A stretch of 64,000 bases of DNA. It comes from Brenneria izadpanahii. GTDB taxonomy: Bacteria > Pseudomonadota > Gammaproteobacteria > Enterobacterales > Enterobacteriaceae. The notes under the pieces are model-generated. The model searched no databases. It worked only from the letters and a program-made list of their open reading frames with translations, and was not told the DNA's origin. This document shows positions 17,457-27,070 of the stretch, piece after piece; position 1 is the first letter of the stretch, and every line of letters begins with the position of its first letter. Made by a program: the position numbers and the translations under genes. The stretch covers positions 1,550,001-1,614,000 of the forward strand of contig NZ_CP050854.1 in the NCBI RefSeq assembly GCF_017569925.1, given 5' to 3'.

Positions 17457-17582
17457 TATACCCAATAGATTTCAAGTTGCAGGACAAAACGTTATCGTTT
17501 TGAACAACGCGAAGCGTTGGCCCTTTATGGGCGAGGCTCACGGATGGGCCGAGTGCCTGCGGCTTGAAAGATGAAGGGTATA
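17457..17582. repeat. Dispersed palindromic repeat, copy A (126 bp)
   Basis: Bounded by TATACCC and GGGTATA, with inner subterminal arms TTTCAAGTTGCAG and CTGCGGCTTGAAAG forming an imperfect inverted repeat. Its core (ACGTTATCGTTTTGAACAAC and GCGTTGGCCCTTT) aligns with the reverse complement of the copy at 56842. Related non-coding palindromes are widespread in Yersinia, Serratia and Pectobacterium genomes. Its right end lies next to the yfcZ ribosome site. Confidence 0.75.
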
Positions 17583-17608
17583 GGTTACTGCCCGTAGAGG
17601 AGCAAATA

Positions 17609-17890
17609 ATGACGAACTCGATCAACAAATGTAGTGCTGAAGAAACCGCCGCTTGCTGCTGCGTAGATGTTGGCACGGTGATGGATAATACCGATTGCAC
17701 CGCGTCGTACAGTAAGATTTTTGCCGATCGCGCCGAGGCTGAAGCGATGCTGAAAGCGTTGACGGACAAAGCCCGTTCCGTGGAATCCGAACCTTGCCAG
17801 ATCAACAGCAAACTGGACGCCGTGGAAGGCGGAGTGAAGCTGGACATTGATTTTATCTTTAGTTGCCAGGCCGAAACGATGATCTTTCAA
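17609..17890 (+). pseudogene. See yfcZ entry (internal portion placeholder not used as a pseudogene)
   Basis: Not a separate feature: this span belongs to the intact yfcZ gene described in the next entry. It is listed with zero confidence so that no broken copy is inferred here. Confidence 0.
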
Positions 17891-17905
17891 CTGGGCCTGC
17901 GTTAA
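17609..17905 (+). CDS. yfcZ: YfcZ/YiiS-family protein
   Basis: A 98-residue cytosolic protein nearly identical in pattern to E. coli YfcZ: ETAACCCVDVGTVMDNTDC, DCTASYSKIFADRAEAEAML, ARSVESEPCQI, GGVKLDIDFIFSCQAE. A cysteine cluster (CCC) near the N-terminus is conserved. Function unknown. The ATG at 17609 has GAGGAG 6 nt upstream and the right length; an earlier ATG at 17564 lies inside the repeat element. It sits between fadL and fadIJ as in E. coli. Confidence 0.95.
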   Translation: MTNSINKCSAEETAACCCVDVGTVMDNTDCTASYSKIFADRAEAEAMLKALTDKARSVESEPCQINSKLDAVEGGVKLDIDFIFSCQAETMIFQLGLR

Positions 17906-17919
17906 TTTGCGCGATGTTT

Positions 17920-17950
17920 ATGGGGGCGGTACAGCGCCCCCATTTTTATT
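17920..17950 (+). terminator. Rho-independent terminator of yfcZ
   Basis: Perfect 9-bp stem ATGGGGGCG / CGCCCCCAT with 6-nt loop and TTTTATT tail. Confidence 0.9.
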
Positions 17951-18058
17951 CTCTCTCTGCCTGCTTCCTCTCTCCCTCGCCCATTATTTCCCTACGTTGA
18001 TGCTCACACTTTTGTACTGCGCGCGTTTGCGTAATGTAACTATCTGGTTAACAATGAA

Positions 18059-18075
18059 ATCAGGTCTGACCTGCT
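18059..18075. promoter_or_regulatory. FadR-like operator upstream of fadI
   Basis: ATCAGGTCTGACCTGCT agrees with the 17-bp FadR consensus at about 15 positions and is centred on the dyad CAGGTC-T-GACCTG. It lies 38 bp before the fadI start, a repressing position. Confidence 0.7.
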
Positions 18076-18113
18076 GTGCGGCTATTTGATTTTCTCAGTT
18101 AGCAGGAGCGCTT

Positions 18114-19427
18114 ATGAGTGAGGTGTTACCACTGAGAACCTGTCGTGGCGATCGCGTGGCGATTGTGAGCGGGTTACGCACTCCGTTTGCCCGTCAGGCA
18201 ACGGCCTATCATGGCGTCTCCGCGCTGGAACTGGGCAAAATTGTGGTGAGTGAGTTGCTCATTCGTTCCGGCATCGCTCCCGAACTGATTGAATTACTGG
18301 TTTTCGGCCAGGTGGTGCAAATGCCGGAAGCGCCCAATATTGCCAGAGAAATCGTGCTGGGAACCGGCATGAGCGTGCACACCGACGCCTACAGCGTATC
18401 CCGCGCCTGCGCGACAAGTTTTCAGGCTGTCGTCAATGTCGCTGAAAGCATTATGGCGGGGACTATCGACGTGGGGATAGCCGGCGGCGCAGACTCTTCT
18501 TCAGTGCTGCCGATCGGCGTGAGCAAGCCGCTTGCCCGGATACTGCTTGATCTGAGCAAGGCGCGCACGCTGAGCCAGCGTCTTAAGCTGTTGACCCAAT
18601 TACGCCCCAGGAATTTATTGCCGGTAGCGCCGTCGGTGGCCGAGTATTCCACCGGCCTGCGGATGGGCGATATCGCCGAGCAGATGGCGAAAACCTACGG
18701 CATCACGCGGGAAGCGCAGGATGCGCTGGCGTATCGTTCTCATCGGCTGGCGGCCCGCGCGTGGGAAGAGGGCAAATTGCGTAATGAAGTGATGACGGCC
18801 TATGTGCCGCCTTACTTACAGGCGCTTGGCGAGGATAACAACGTGCGCCGAAACTCGGCGCCGGAGCACTATGCCCGGTTGAGCCCGGTTTTTGACCGCA
18901 AGCACGGCAGCGTAACGGCGGGCAACAGCACCCCGCTGACGGATGGAGCGGCGGCGATCCTGATGATGAGCGAGTCCAAAGCCAGACATTTGGGTTTTAC
19001 TCCGCTGGGTTATCTGCGCAGCTATGCCTTCAGCGCGATAGGCGTGCAGCAGGATATGTTGTTAGGCCCGGCCTATGCATCGCCCGTTGCGCTGGAGCGC
19101 GCCGGAATTAGGTTGTCCGATCTGGCGTTGATCGATATGCACGAAGCGTTCGCCGCCCAGACGCTGGCGAATCTGAAGATGTTCGCCTGTAAGGATTTTG
19201 CGCGCGACAAACTTGGACGCGGCGCTCCGCTGGGCGAAGTGGATATGGATAAATTCAATGTGCTCGGCGGCTCTATTGCCTACGGGCATCCGTTTGCGGC
19301 TACGGGCGCGCGCATGATCACTCAGACATTGAATGAACTGCGTCGCCGCGGAGGCGGTCTGGGACTGGCGACCGCCTGCGCGTCGGGAGGATTGGGCGCG
19401 GCGATGGTACTGGAGGTGACAGCATGA
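18114..19427 (+). CDS. fadI: 3-ketoacyl-CoA thiolase FadI
   Basis: Beta subunit of the FadIJ complex: cleaves 3-ketoacyl-CoA with CoA to acetyl-CoA and a shortened acyl-CoA (the route used mainly without oxygen in E. coli). 437 residues, as in E. coli (436). The nucleophile is Cys99 in [11 protein letters not shown]. The C-terminal motifs [17 protein letters not shown] and [13 protein letters not shown] supply the catalytic His and second Cys. Its stop overlaps the fadJ start by 4 bp (ATGA), so the two are translationally coupled. Confidence 0.97.
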   Translation: MSEVLPLRTCRGDRVAIVSGLRTPFARQATAYHGVSALELGKIVVSELLIRSGIAPELIELLVFGQVVQMPEAPNIAREIVLGTGMSVHTDAYSVSRACATSFQAVVNVAESIMAGTIDVGIAGGADSSSVLPIGVSKPLARILLDLSKARTLSQRLKLLTQLRPRNLLPVAPSVAEYSTGLRMGDIAEQMAKTYGITREAQDALAYRSHRLAARAWEEGKLRNEVMTAYVPPYLQALGEDNNVRRNSAPEHYARLSPVFDRKHGSVTAGNSTPLTDGAAAILMMSESKARHLGFTPLGYLRSYAFSAIGVQQDMLLGPAYASPVALERAGIRLSDLALIDMHEAFAAQTLANLKMFACKDFARDKLGRGAPLGEVDMDKFNVLGGSIAYGHPFAATGARMITQTLNELRRRGGGLGLATACASGGLGAAMVLEVTA

Positions 19428-21613
19428 GCGAGCGGCAACCGTTATCAGCCCCGTCGGAGAACGTTTCGGCTTTTTCCCTGACTATTCGTCCGGACAATAT
19501 CGGCATCGTCACTATTGATGTCCCAGGCGAAAAGGTCAACACGCTGAAAAGCGAATTCGCCGGGCAGTTCAGGAAGATCCTTGAGCAGGCCCGGCAGCAT
19601 CTTTCGCTCAGGGGGCTGGTGCTGATTTCCGCCAAGCCGGATTCGTTTATCGCCGGCGCGGACATCGGTATGCTGAATCGCTGCGCCAGCGCGGAGCAGG
19701 CGGAAAATCTGGCGAAACAGGGACAGGATACGTTCGCATACCTTGCCGCGCTGCCTTTCCCGGTGGTTTCGGCCATTCACGGCGCCTGTCTGGGGGGCGG
19801 ATTAGAGCTGGCGCTGGCCTGTGATTATCGGGTGTGTTCGCTGAGTGATAAAACGGTATTGGGCCTACCGGAAGTGCGGCTAGGTTTATTACCCGGCTCC
19901 GGCGGTACGCAGCGTTTGCCCAGGCTGATCGGGGTGGATAACGCACTGGATATTATCCTGACCGGACGGCGTATTCGCGCGCGTCAGGCGGTAAAACTGG
20001 GACTGGTTGACGACGCGGTGCTGCACAGCATTTTGCTGGAAACGGCAACCGGGATGATCAAACAGGGAAAACGTAAAAAAACCGCGCCGCTGAACTGGCG
20101 TTCCCGTGTGCTGGGCTGGCCGGTGATCAGGCGGTTGTTATTCAAATTCGTCAAAATTAAAACGCGGGCCAGAACCCAGGGTAATTATCCGGCCGCGGCG
20201 CGCATTATTCAGGTGATTCGCCGGGGAATGGAAAAGGGCGCGGAGGAAGGCTACCGCCAGGAGGCCAGAGCGTTCGGCAAGCTGGTGATGACGGCGGAGT
20301 CAGCGGCGTTACGCCGCCTGTTTTTCGCTTCAACCTCGTTAAAAAGGGAGTCCGCCGCTGCGGCTGATGCGCGGCCTATCCGCCTGGTCGGGGTTCTGGG
20401 GGGCGGATTGATGGGCGGCGGCATTGCCCATATAACCGTCATGCGCGGTGGTTTACCGGTCCGGATTAAAGATATTAATGAACAAGGCGTTAACCATGCG
20501 CTGAAATATAGCTGGCAGTTGCTGACGGCGCAGGTTCGGCAAAAACGCATGAAGCCTGGCGAGCAGCAACGGCTGATGGCGTTGATTTCCGGCAGCACGG
20601 ATTACCAGGGATTCGAATATACCGATATGGTCATCGAAGCCGTATTTGAAGACCTGCCGCTGAAACAGCAGATGGTGGCGGAGGTTGAACAACACGCCGC
20701 CCCGCATACGATTTTTGCGTCCAACACCTCATCATTGCCTATTCATCAGATCGCACAGCGCGCGCGCCGCCCGCAACAGGTGATCGGTCTGCACTATTTT
20801 AGCCCGGTAGACAAGATGCCGCTGGTCGAGGTTATTCCTCATGCGCAAACCAGTGCGGAAACGATCGCCGCTACGGTGGCGCTGGCGAGAAAGCAGGGAA
20901 AAACGGCGATTGTGGTTGCCGATCGCGCGGGTTTCTACGTTAACCGCATACTGGCGCCGTATATTAATGAAGCGGCCTACTGTCTGCTGGAAGGCGAACC
21001 GGTCGAGTCTATTGATTATGCGCTGGTGCGTTTGGGATTTCCCGTCGGCCCGTTAACGCTGCTGGATGAGGTCGGCATTGATGTCGCCACTAAGGTGGTT
21101 CCGGTTCTCAGCCAGGGACTGGGCGCGCGCTTCAAATTGCCTCCCGCGTTTGACGCCATTTTGCAAGACGGCCGCAAAGGGCGAAAAAATGGTAAAGGAT
21201 TTTATCGATATAACGAAAAACGCCGCTTTTGGCGCGCTGAAAAAGAAGTGGATAACGCCATCTATTCGCTGTTGGGCGTGACCCCGAAAGCCCACCTCGA
21301 TCCTGCGCTGATCGGTCAGCGCGGCATGATGATGATGTTGAATGAAGCCGCTCGCTGTCTCGATGAAAACGTGATTCGCTGCGCCCGCGACGGGGATATC
21401 GGCGCCGTGTTCGGCCTCGGTTTTCCGCCGTTTCTGGGCGGCCCTTTTCACTATATGGATCGCCTCGGGATGGAGACGGTGGTGAAAGCGTTGCAGGTAT
21501 TGCAACAGCAGTATGGCGATCGCTTCGCGCCCTGTGAACGCTTGCTGACCATGCGGGAAAATCAGCAAACGTTTTATCCGGCCCAGGACGCCATTCCCGC
21601 GGGTTCCCCGTAA
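19424..21613 (+). CDS. fadJ: Fatty-acid oxidation complex alpha subunit FadJ
   Basis: A bifunctional 729-residue enzyme. Residues about 1-190 are enoyl-CoA hydratase/isomerase ([11 protein letters not shown] oxyanion hole; [38 protein letters not shown] with catalytic Glu). Residues about 315-end are 3-hydroxyacyl-CoA dehydrogenase (NAD motif [14 protein letters not shown]; catalytic [14 protein letters not shown]). It carries the two middle steps of beta-oxidation and forms a complex with FadI. 714 residues in E. coli. It converges on the pilus operon with only 11 bp between stop codons. Confidence 0.97.
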   Translation: MSERQPLSAPSENVSAFSLTIRPDNIGIVTIDVPGEKVNTLKSEFAGQFRKILEQARQHLSLRGLVLISAKPDSFIAGADIGMLNRCASAEQAENLAKQGQDTFAYLAALPFPVVSAIHGACLGGGLELALACDYRVCSLSDKTVLGLPEVRLGLLPGSGGTQRLPRLIGVDNALDIILTGRRIRARQAVKLGLVDDAVLHSILLETATGMIKQGKRKKTAPLNWRSRVLGWPVIRRLLFKFVKIKTRARTQGNYPAAARIIQVIRRGMEKGAEEGYRQEARAFGKLVMTAESAALRRLFFASTSLKRESAAAADARPIRLVGVLGGGLMGGGIAHITVMRGGLPVRIKDINEQGVNHALKYSWQLLTAQVRQKRMKPGEQQRLMALISGSTDYQGFEYTDMVIEAVFEDLPLKQQMVAEVEQHAAPHTIFASNTSSLPIHQIAQRARRPQQVIGLHYFSPVDKMPLVEVIPHAQTSAETIAATVALARKQGKTAIVVADRAGFYVNRILAPYINEAAYCLLEGEPVESIDYALVRLGFPVGPLTLLDEVGIDVATKVVPVLSQGLGARFKLPPAFDAILQDGRKGRKNGKGFYRYNEKRRFWRAEKEVDNAIYSLLGVTPKAHLDPALIGQRGMMMMLNEAARCLDENVIRCARDGDIGAVFGLGFPPFLGGPFHYMDRLGMETVVKALQVLQQQYGDRFAPCERLLTMRENQQTFYPAQDAIPAGSP

Positions 21614-21624
21614 TGAAGGGGAGC

Positions 21625-22587
21625 CTAGTTAATGGTCACGGTTACCGTGACGGTATCGGTATAGACGCCCGCCGGCTGGTTGGCCTGGGCGCTATTGATG
21701 CGTGCGGTATAGGGAATACTCTGCACCAGTCCCAATCCGGTGGCGGTGTAGTCGGCATTTTCGGTCCAGGCGATGTTGTCCCGATAAATCTGGTATTGCA
21801 GATAATATGGCGTGCCGTTTACGCTGGCCGTCATTCTGCGCCAGTTGTCATCATCGGGATGCGTGCTGGTCAGCTTCACCGTATAGGCGCCGTCTTTGGT
21901 GCAGTTCACGCCGATGCTGCTGCTGATCGGCGGAAAATCGGCGGGCAGCGCCGCGATGCCGAAATTAATATCGGGGGCGCTGGCGATCAGGCAATCGTTG
22001 GTGATGGTCATCGACAGACTCAGCGTGGATGTAATGGTGCCTTCGCTGTAAACGCATAACCCCAACACTCCGACGCTGCACACTTTGTAATCCCATTTGA
22101 TCGTAATGACATCGGTATAGGTTCCGGCGGCGACGTTATTGCCCACGCTGGTTTTGATGTAGATGGGCAACGTGCCGTCGGAGGCATTGAACAATCCCAG
22201 CAGCCCCAGAAAGGTGGTCTCGCTCCAGGTATTGCTGGAGCCGATGTCGTAGAGCGATGCGCAGCCGGAATCCATGCACAACGTGTAGGGAATATAGTCG
22301 CTGCTGCTGTCGCGGCGTAGCCGCATGGTGTTGCCGGCGGCATTGGTGTCGCCGATAATCGTCGCCGTGATGGTGTTGGTGCTGATGAGACTCAGAAGAC
22401 TGCCGCTGCAACTGAACCCGCTGCCGGAGGTGACTATCTGCGATGTGCCGTTGACGCCTACGACGGAAGAGGCGTACGGACCGAGAACCGTGCTGCTGGC
22501 GGGCGCCGTGCAGGCGGAAAATCCATACGGCGCGACGCTCAGCCCCAGCAGCAGAACGACGATGCGTAATAGCGAACTCTTCAGCAT
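21625..22587 (-). CDS. Csu-type (spore coat U) two-domain tip adhesin
   Basis: A 320-residue exported protein, last gene of the pilus operon. Signal peptide to about residue 24 (PYGFSA|C). Two spore-coat-U (SCPU) modules follow: residues about 25-180 and 190-320, the second reading NDCLIASAPDINFG...TYTVKL...YLQYQIYRD and closing with TYTDTVTVTVTI. This two-domain build matches tip subunits such as CsuE of archaic chaperone-usher pili. The ribosome site AAGGAT lies in the end of the usher gene, 4 bp away. Adhesin function is inferred from position and domain count. Confidence 0.8.
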   Translation of the reverse strand: MLKSSLLRIVVLLLGLSVAPYGFSACTAPASSTVLGPYASSVVGVNGTSQIVTSGSGFSCSGSLLSLISTNTITATIIGDTNAAGNTMRLRRDSSSDYIPYTLCMDSGCASLYDIGSSNTWSETTFLGLLGLFNASDGTLPIYIKTSVGNNVAAGTYTDVITIKWDYKVCSVGVLGLCVYSEGTITSTLSLSMTITNDCLIASAPDINFGIAALPADFPPISSSIGVNCTKDGAYTVKLTSTHPDDDNWRRMTASVNGTPYYLQYQIYRDNIAWTENADYTATGLGLVQSIPYTARINSAQANQPAGVYTDTVTVTVTIN

Positions 22588-22591
22588 GGTT

Positions 22592-24988
22592 TTATCCTTT
22601 ATTGTCTATTTGGCAGGTCAGCGGGCCGATACTCGCCATCATGGTCAGGTTTTTGGGCAGGGTGAATTCAACCCGGCAGGTCCGACCGTCTTCCTGTTTA
22701 AACCGTAAACGGTTGACGGCGCCAAGATTGGAAAAATACACCAGCCCATCGTGGCCGCTGATGGTCGTAGCGCCGCTGACCTCCTCGGTAACCCAGGTGC
22801 CGATAGCCAGCGGCTGGCCCTGGCTATTGCGTAAAGCGACATTGGCGGAAAGCACCTGATGGACGGGGAAAGTCACGACGATACCGCTGCCTTCCTTGAC
22901 CGAAATGCGATCTTCCACGCGGGGTGTTTCCACATTGGCGGGAAGCGGCAGCGGATCGATGGCCACATTGGCCGAGTAGTTGGATGTCACCCAGGGCACC
23001 AGCAGATGTCCGCGCCGGTTGGTTACTCCCACCAACTGGTTTTCGTACTTGACCGGCACCCCTTCGTAGCCTTCGGTATCGACGATGATGAAGGCATCGT
23101 TAATACGGTTGCTGGGAAATAGGCTGCCGTCCATATAGATCAGCGAACCGCTGCTTTCCCCCCACTGCGTGGTGTTGCCTTCATTACCGTAGACGCCGCC
23201 CTGCAGCAGATTGTAAGGGCCGCGCCAGCTCAGCGAGCCCTGGTGATAAGGATTTTTCCCCGCGGCGTAAGCCAGGTTCCAGCCGAACCCGCCGTCGGTA
23301 GGGGCGGCGCGGGTGACCCCCAAGCGGGGAGCGTAATTGCTGTTCGCGTCACGCTGCACGCCGGCGTTGATGGTGTCGCGTGAGCCAAAGGGAACAACCA
23401 GTTGGATTTGCGCGCTGTAGTCATTTTCTCCCAACGTTTTGTTGAGCGCTGCGTAGATCGAACTGTTTTTCCACAACTGACGGCTATAAGACAGGTTCAG
23501 TAATTTGATGCGCGAACGATCGGACGAGGTGATATCGAAATAGCCGACGCCCAGCGTGCCGTTTCCCTTGCCGAACAGCTGGGTGCTCAGCGTGGCCTGA
23601 TTGCTCTCGCGGCTGAGGGGCATATCGCTGTAAATGGTGGTCAGATCGCGATACGACGGGTTGCGTTTGGCATGTTGCAGATTCAGCCCGAACAATTGGG
23701 CGTAATAGGAATATCCCAGCGTGTATTGTTGGCCGCTGGCGTTTTTTTCGCTTTGGCTGTACGACGCGCTGACCGTTCCCCAGCGGCCAATGGTAAAATC
23801 GGTGCCTGCGCCCGCCAGATACAGATCCTGCATCGCTTCCGCATGGCTGGAAAGCGTCAGCCAGTTGGTGAGGCCGTAACGATAAATGCCGCTGAAAGCC
23901 GGGGTGGAGGAATAGGCATCATTCCTGAACCCGTAGTCCTGGCGCAGCGCGCCCACCGATAAGTCGAAATCGCTCAGTCCGGCGCGCAGCAGTTCGTTGG
24001 ATACATAAAACGGGATGGTGGTGGACACCTGCCGCCCCTGAGCGTCGGTGGTAATGACCGTCGCTTCGCCGGCGCCGTTGAGATACGGCGTATTGGTTAG
24101 CGTGAACGGGCCGGGATTCAGGTTGGTGCTATTGGCCCTATACCCATTGATAAACAGATCCAGCGTGCTGGGAACCGCCGCCGAGCCGGTGTACTGCAAC
24201 ATCGGATAGGTCACGATGTCGGGGCGCAGACCAAAATTGCGGCTGATGCGCGCGCCGCCCATGCGCACGGAATTGCTCCAGGTCAGCGAGTTGCTGACCA
24301 AATCCCCCACCTGATAAGTCAGTACGCGATCGCTGTCGCTGTAGCGCCAGTAAGTATCGAAGCGTCTATAGCCGTCGGGCTGGCCGCCGGCTCCGCTTTC
24401 GGTTCTGAAGTTGTAAATGCCGGTATTGGACACAATGCCATAGTCGCTAAACAGGCGCTGTTCCATTAGGGTATTCAGCGTGTCTGCGCCGCCGGACGGG
24501 GCGGAGTAATAGGCGTTATAGTTAAATAACATCCCCACGCTGCTGCGTGGTCGGATACGTTCCGAACCGATAGCGCCGCCCTCGACGCTCTGTTCGGGGA
24601 GCCAGGAAGGCGGTACGGTCAGTTTTAATCGCTGTTGACTGGGATCGTACTCCGCTTTAACCCCTGGCAGTTGATTGACATTAACCTGTCCCCAGGTTTT
24701 TTTCGGCAACCTGATTTTATTTTCTTCCAGTACCGAGGCATCTACATAATAATTTCCATTACGATAATTAACCGGTACAACGATATTATTACTCTGATCG
24801 TTGACGACAAGAGTTAAATAATAAACGGCTTCATCAATTGATGGTCGGACTCGCGGCGGCGGCGGCAGATCGGAATATTCTTCCGCATAGGACGATGCAG
24901 AATAAAGAAATAATAGACAGACGGCAGAGGCCAATAATGCGTGAGATATCGCGATGGCATATTTTCTCACATTAATGACTATCTTCAT
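22592..24988 (-). CDS. Outer-membrane usher of Csu-type pili
   Basis: A 798-residue FimD-type usher. Signal peptide (MKIVINVRK...SYAEE), N-terminal chaperone-binding domain (LYLTLVVN-like, with PPPPRVRPSIDEAVYYLTLVV), a large beta-barrel with plug (VPSTLDLFINGYRANSTNLNPGPFTLTNTP is typical), and C-terminal domains ending in VEFTLPKNLTMMASIGPLTC. It exports and orders pilin subunits. The ATG at 24988 has AAGGAT 3-4 nt upstream and gives a proper signal peptide; the frame extends 8 residues further to 25012 without benefit. Confidence 0.9.
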   Translation of the reverse strand: MKIVINVRKYAIAISHALLASAVCLLFLYSASSYAEEYSDLPPPPRVRPSIDEAVYYLTLVVNDQSNNIVVPVNYRNGNYYVDASVLEENKIRLPKKTWGQVNVNQLPGVKAEYDPSQQRLKLTVPPSWLPEQSVEGGAIGSERIRPRSSVGMLFNYNAYYSAPSGGADTLNTLMEQRLFSDYGIVSNTGIYNFRTESGAGGQPDGYRRFDTYWRYSDSDRVLTYQVGDLVSNSLTWSNSVRMGGARISRNFGLRPDIVTYPMLQYTGSAAVPSTLDLFINGYRANSTNLNPGPFTLTNTPYLNGAGEATVITTDAQGRQVSTTIPFYVSNELLRAGLSDFDLSVGALRQDYGFRNDAYSSTPAFSGIYRYGLTNWLTLSSHAEAMQDLYLAGAGTDFTIGRWGTVSASYSQSEKNASGQQYTLGYSYYAQLFGLNLQHAKRNPSYRDLTTIYSDMPLSRESNQATLSTQLFGKGNGTLGVGYFDITSSDRSRIKLLNLSYSRQLWKNSSIYAALNKTLGENDYSAQIQLVVPFGSRDTINAGVQRDANSNYAPRLGVTRAAPTDGGFGWNLAYAAGKNPYHQGSLSWRGPYNLLQGGVYGNEGNTTQWGESSGSLIYMDGSLFPSNRINDAFIIVDTEGYEGVPVKYENQLVGVTNRRGHLLVPWVTSNYSANVAIDPLPLPANVETPRVEDRISVKEGSGIVVTFPVHQVLSANVALRNSQGQPLAIGTWVTEEVSGATTISGHDGLVYFSNLGAVNRLRFKQEDGRTCRVEFTLPKNLTMMASIGPLTCQIDNKG

Positions 24989-25013
24989 TATATCCTTGCT
25001 AATAAAGAGCACG

Positions 25014-25799
25014 TTATTTACGTTTAATCAGAACCGGTTCGGCAATATCGGATAAATTGGTAAAAAGCTGCTGGGAGCTTCCCGGCACCGCGGCGCCCGC
25101 CGGCAGCGGCCAGCGCATTTCCTGTCCGGGCAAGACATAGCCCAGAAAACCGCTGGTCATGGTGATTTTATTGCTGGCGCCGTCCGGCGTCGTCGACCAG
25201 TACACATTACTGAGCCGGGCGTGAACCCGTCCGTTATTACGCAGGGAAAGATAGGGTTTCCCCGCAACCGACACGATACTCCAGTACAAATCTGGCCGAA
25301 TCGGACCATCAATGGCGCGTTTTTTACCGGGACGCTCCTGCGTCCATATGCCTTCGCCGTCAATAAATAACGGCAGTAGATAGCGCATTTGAAACTGCAA
25401 TCCCATTTTCGGCGTTTGCTGATCGCGATAGGGTTCGGCGATCTCGTCAATAATGATGCGATAAGCGCGTTCGGTATTGGCCGGCGCCGGGGTGGTGCGC
25501 ATCAGCCGAATCATATGGCGCTTGCCGGGATCGAGCGAGGTGAAGGGCGGCGTGGCGATGACGTCCTGCTGTTCGGCATAGCGATCTTTAAAATCCACCT
25601 GCTTCCAGGCCATAATCCGGATTTGCATTCCCACGGGCGCGCTGCCCTTGTTTTCCAGCCACAGGGCGGAGGCGTTTTCATCGGACTCGATAACCTGATA
25701 AATCGGCCAGACGAGAATATTGCTGGCGGCGAAACAACGCGCGGCGCTGAACGCTAATATCATAATAACTAATTGAATAATAATGACTAATTTCTTCAT
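25014..25799 (-). CDS. Periplasmic pilus chaperone of Csu-type pili
   Basis: A 261-residue PapD-like chaperone with signal peptide (cut near CFAAS). Immunoglobulin-like fold: the N-terminal edge strand NILVWPIYQVIESDENASALWLEN, ASALWLEN in place of the classical STR motif, and RAYRIIIDEIAEP before the second domain. The long WSIVSVAGKPYLSLRNNGRVHARLSNV block is typical of archaic-system chaperones. It donates a beta-strand to pilin subunits in the periplasm. Spaced 18 bp after the minor pilin and 25 bp before the usher. Confidence 0.9.
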   Translation of the reverse strand: MKKLVIIIQLVIMILAFSAARCFAASNILVWPIYQVIESDENASALWLENKGSAPVGMQIRIMAWKQVDFKDRYAEQQDVIATPPFTSLDPGKRHMIRLMRTTPAPANTERAYRIIIDEIAEPYRDQQTPKMGLQFQMRYLLPLFIDGEGIWTQERPGKKRAIDGPIRPDLYWSIVSVAGKPYLSLRNNGRVHARLSNVYWSTTPDGASNKITMTSGFLGYVLPGQEMRWPLPAGAAVPGSSQQLFTNLSDIAEPVLIKRK

Positions 25800-25817
25800 G
25801 TTTTTATTATGCCTATT

Positions 25818-26345
25818 TTAATAGGTCACACTGACGGTTACGCTATCGGTATATTCCCCTGCCGGCGGCAGCGGCGCGGCGCCGAAATATCGTGCATACA
25901 CGGTGTAGGTCTGCGTGGCGGCGGGAAAAGATGAAATGCTCATCGCCAAATCACCGGTTCCCCATACCTGCGTACGCGACGCGTCGCGATAGAGCTGGTA
26001 TGGAAGCGAACTCGTTCCCGTCGTATTCATGACGTAGCGCCGCGAACTGTTTCCGCCGTGCAGCCCATAGTCCAGTTCGATGGACACCGTTATGCCGGGC
26101 GTGCAAGTCACGACAATCGATCCGTTTCCCGCCGAACTGGCCACGTCAACATTGGCCACGGCGGCGCTTTGCGTACCGAAATCGATGTTTCCCAGATCGG
26201 ATATGCTGCTGCCGACGTTATTGCCGAACGCGCATCCTTTCTGAATTTCCGCGCCTACGGTAAAGGTGCTGCTCACGGTCAATGCCCCGGCTGGAGCGGC
26301 GGCCAGCGGCAGCAAGGCGATGAACAGCATTGGTCGGCATGACAT
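25818..26345 (-). CDS. Spore coat U-domain minor pilin
   Basis: A 175-residue exported subunit with a single SCPU domain. Signal peptide to about residue 22 (PAGALT). The domain reads STFTVGAEIQKGCAFG, then NIDFGTQSAAVANVD, GSIVVTCTPGITVSIELDYG, LPYQLYRDASRTQVWG, and ends TYTDSVTVSVTY, each with a counterpart in the major pilin. The Cys pair (KGCAF, VTCTP) would form the subunit disulphide. Likely an initiator or minor subunit linking tip and rod. Confidence 0.85.
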   Translation of the reverse strand: MSCRPMLFIALLPLAAAPAGALTVSSTFTVGAEIQKGCAFGNNVGSSISDLGNIDFGTQSAAVANVDVASSAGNGSIVVTCTPGITVSIELDYGLHGGNSSRRYVMNTTGTSSLPYQLYRDASRTQVWGTGDLAMSISSFPAATQTYTVYARYFGAAPLPPAGEYTDSVTVSVTY

Positions 26346-26480
26346 TCTGCTTTCCTGCCGTTAATCAAGGGGGGCAGTAATAACGGGGACATCGGGCCGA
26401 AAAGGGCGAGGCTGCTCCCACTGCCTGACGGCATAAGGGAAAAATTCGGGCTGCATTGGCGCTTCCTTGTGATTTAAGCA

Positions 26481-26518
26481 TCATAAAAAAGGCCAAAACC
26501 AAACGGTGATGGCCTTGA
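26481..26518 (-). terminator. Terminator-like hairpin after the major pilin gene
   Basis: On the minus strand AAGGCCA...TGGCCTT with a 14-nt loop, followed by TTTTTTATG. It sits directly after the major pilin stop and before the minor pilin. Partial termination there would give an excess of major pilin message over chaperone, usher and tip, as in other pilus operons (inference). Confidence 0.7.
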
Positions 26519-26524
26519 ATATCA

Positions 26525-27070
26525 CTACCATTCAACGGTGGCGGCAACCGTATCGGTATAGGTGCCGGCGCTCGGCGCCAGGATAGTTTGATCCGAAGGC
26601 AGAATACGGGCATGAACGGGAATGGATTGCGCGCTCCCGGTGGCGGTGAGGGCGATGCCGTCGGCGTCGTTCAGCGGTATTTCCGTGGTCATATTGGCGT
26701 CGGTATATAAACGATAAGGAATATTGTAGGTGCCCCCGCTTGATGCCAGGGTTCGTAGCGAGCTGTTGTCGTTTGCCCCCGTACCGATGCGCACGGTTGC
26801 GGGCGTGCCGGTTGAACAGGTTACCGTTAATCCGTTGCCGGAGGTGCTGGTCACCTGACCGTCAATATTGGTGGCCAGACTATCGTGCGTACCGAAATCG
26901 ATGGTGCCCCATGTGCTGCCGCTACTGGTGCCGCTGTCCACCGCACACGCGGTGGTAATGGTTAACGTCACTCCGATGTTGCCAGTGACCGTTTCGCTAT
27001 GCGCGACTGAAGCGCCGCCCAGCGTAAATAACGCCACCAGGGGAGGTAAGAGCGTTTTCTTTGCATTCAT
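26525..27070 (-). CDS. Major pilin, spore coat U-domain (CsuA/B-like)
   Basis: A 181-residue exported subunit, first gene of the archaic chaperone-usher operon. The ATG at 27070 has AAGGAG 6 nt upstream and opens a clear signal peptide (MNAKKTLLPPLVALF...SVAHS). The SCPU domain includes NIGVTLTITTACAVDSG, TIDFGTHDSLATNIDG, NGLTVTCSTGTPATVRIGTG, IPYRLYTDANMTTEI and ends TYTDTVAATVEW, the donor-strand-type terminus. Archaic (Csu) pili build thin zigzag fibres for attachment and biofilm. The frame continues to 27178 without a ribosome site. Confidence 0.9.
   Translation of the reverse strand: MNAKKTLLPPLVALFTLGGASVAHSETVTGNIGVTLTITTACAVDSGTSSGSTWGTIDFGTHDSLATNIDGQVTSTSGNGLTVTCSTGTPATVRIGTGANDNSSLRTLASSGGTYNIPYRLYTDANMTTEIPLNDADGIALTATGSAQSIPVHARILPSDQTILAPSAGTYTDTVAATVEW

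Noticed and set aside
17609..17890. A separate or broken gene inside yfcZ
   Set aside because: The span is simply part of intact yfcZ (17609-17905); the zero-confidence feature line for it should be ignored.
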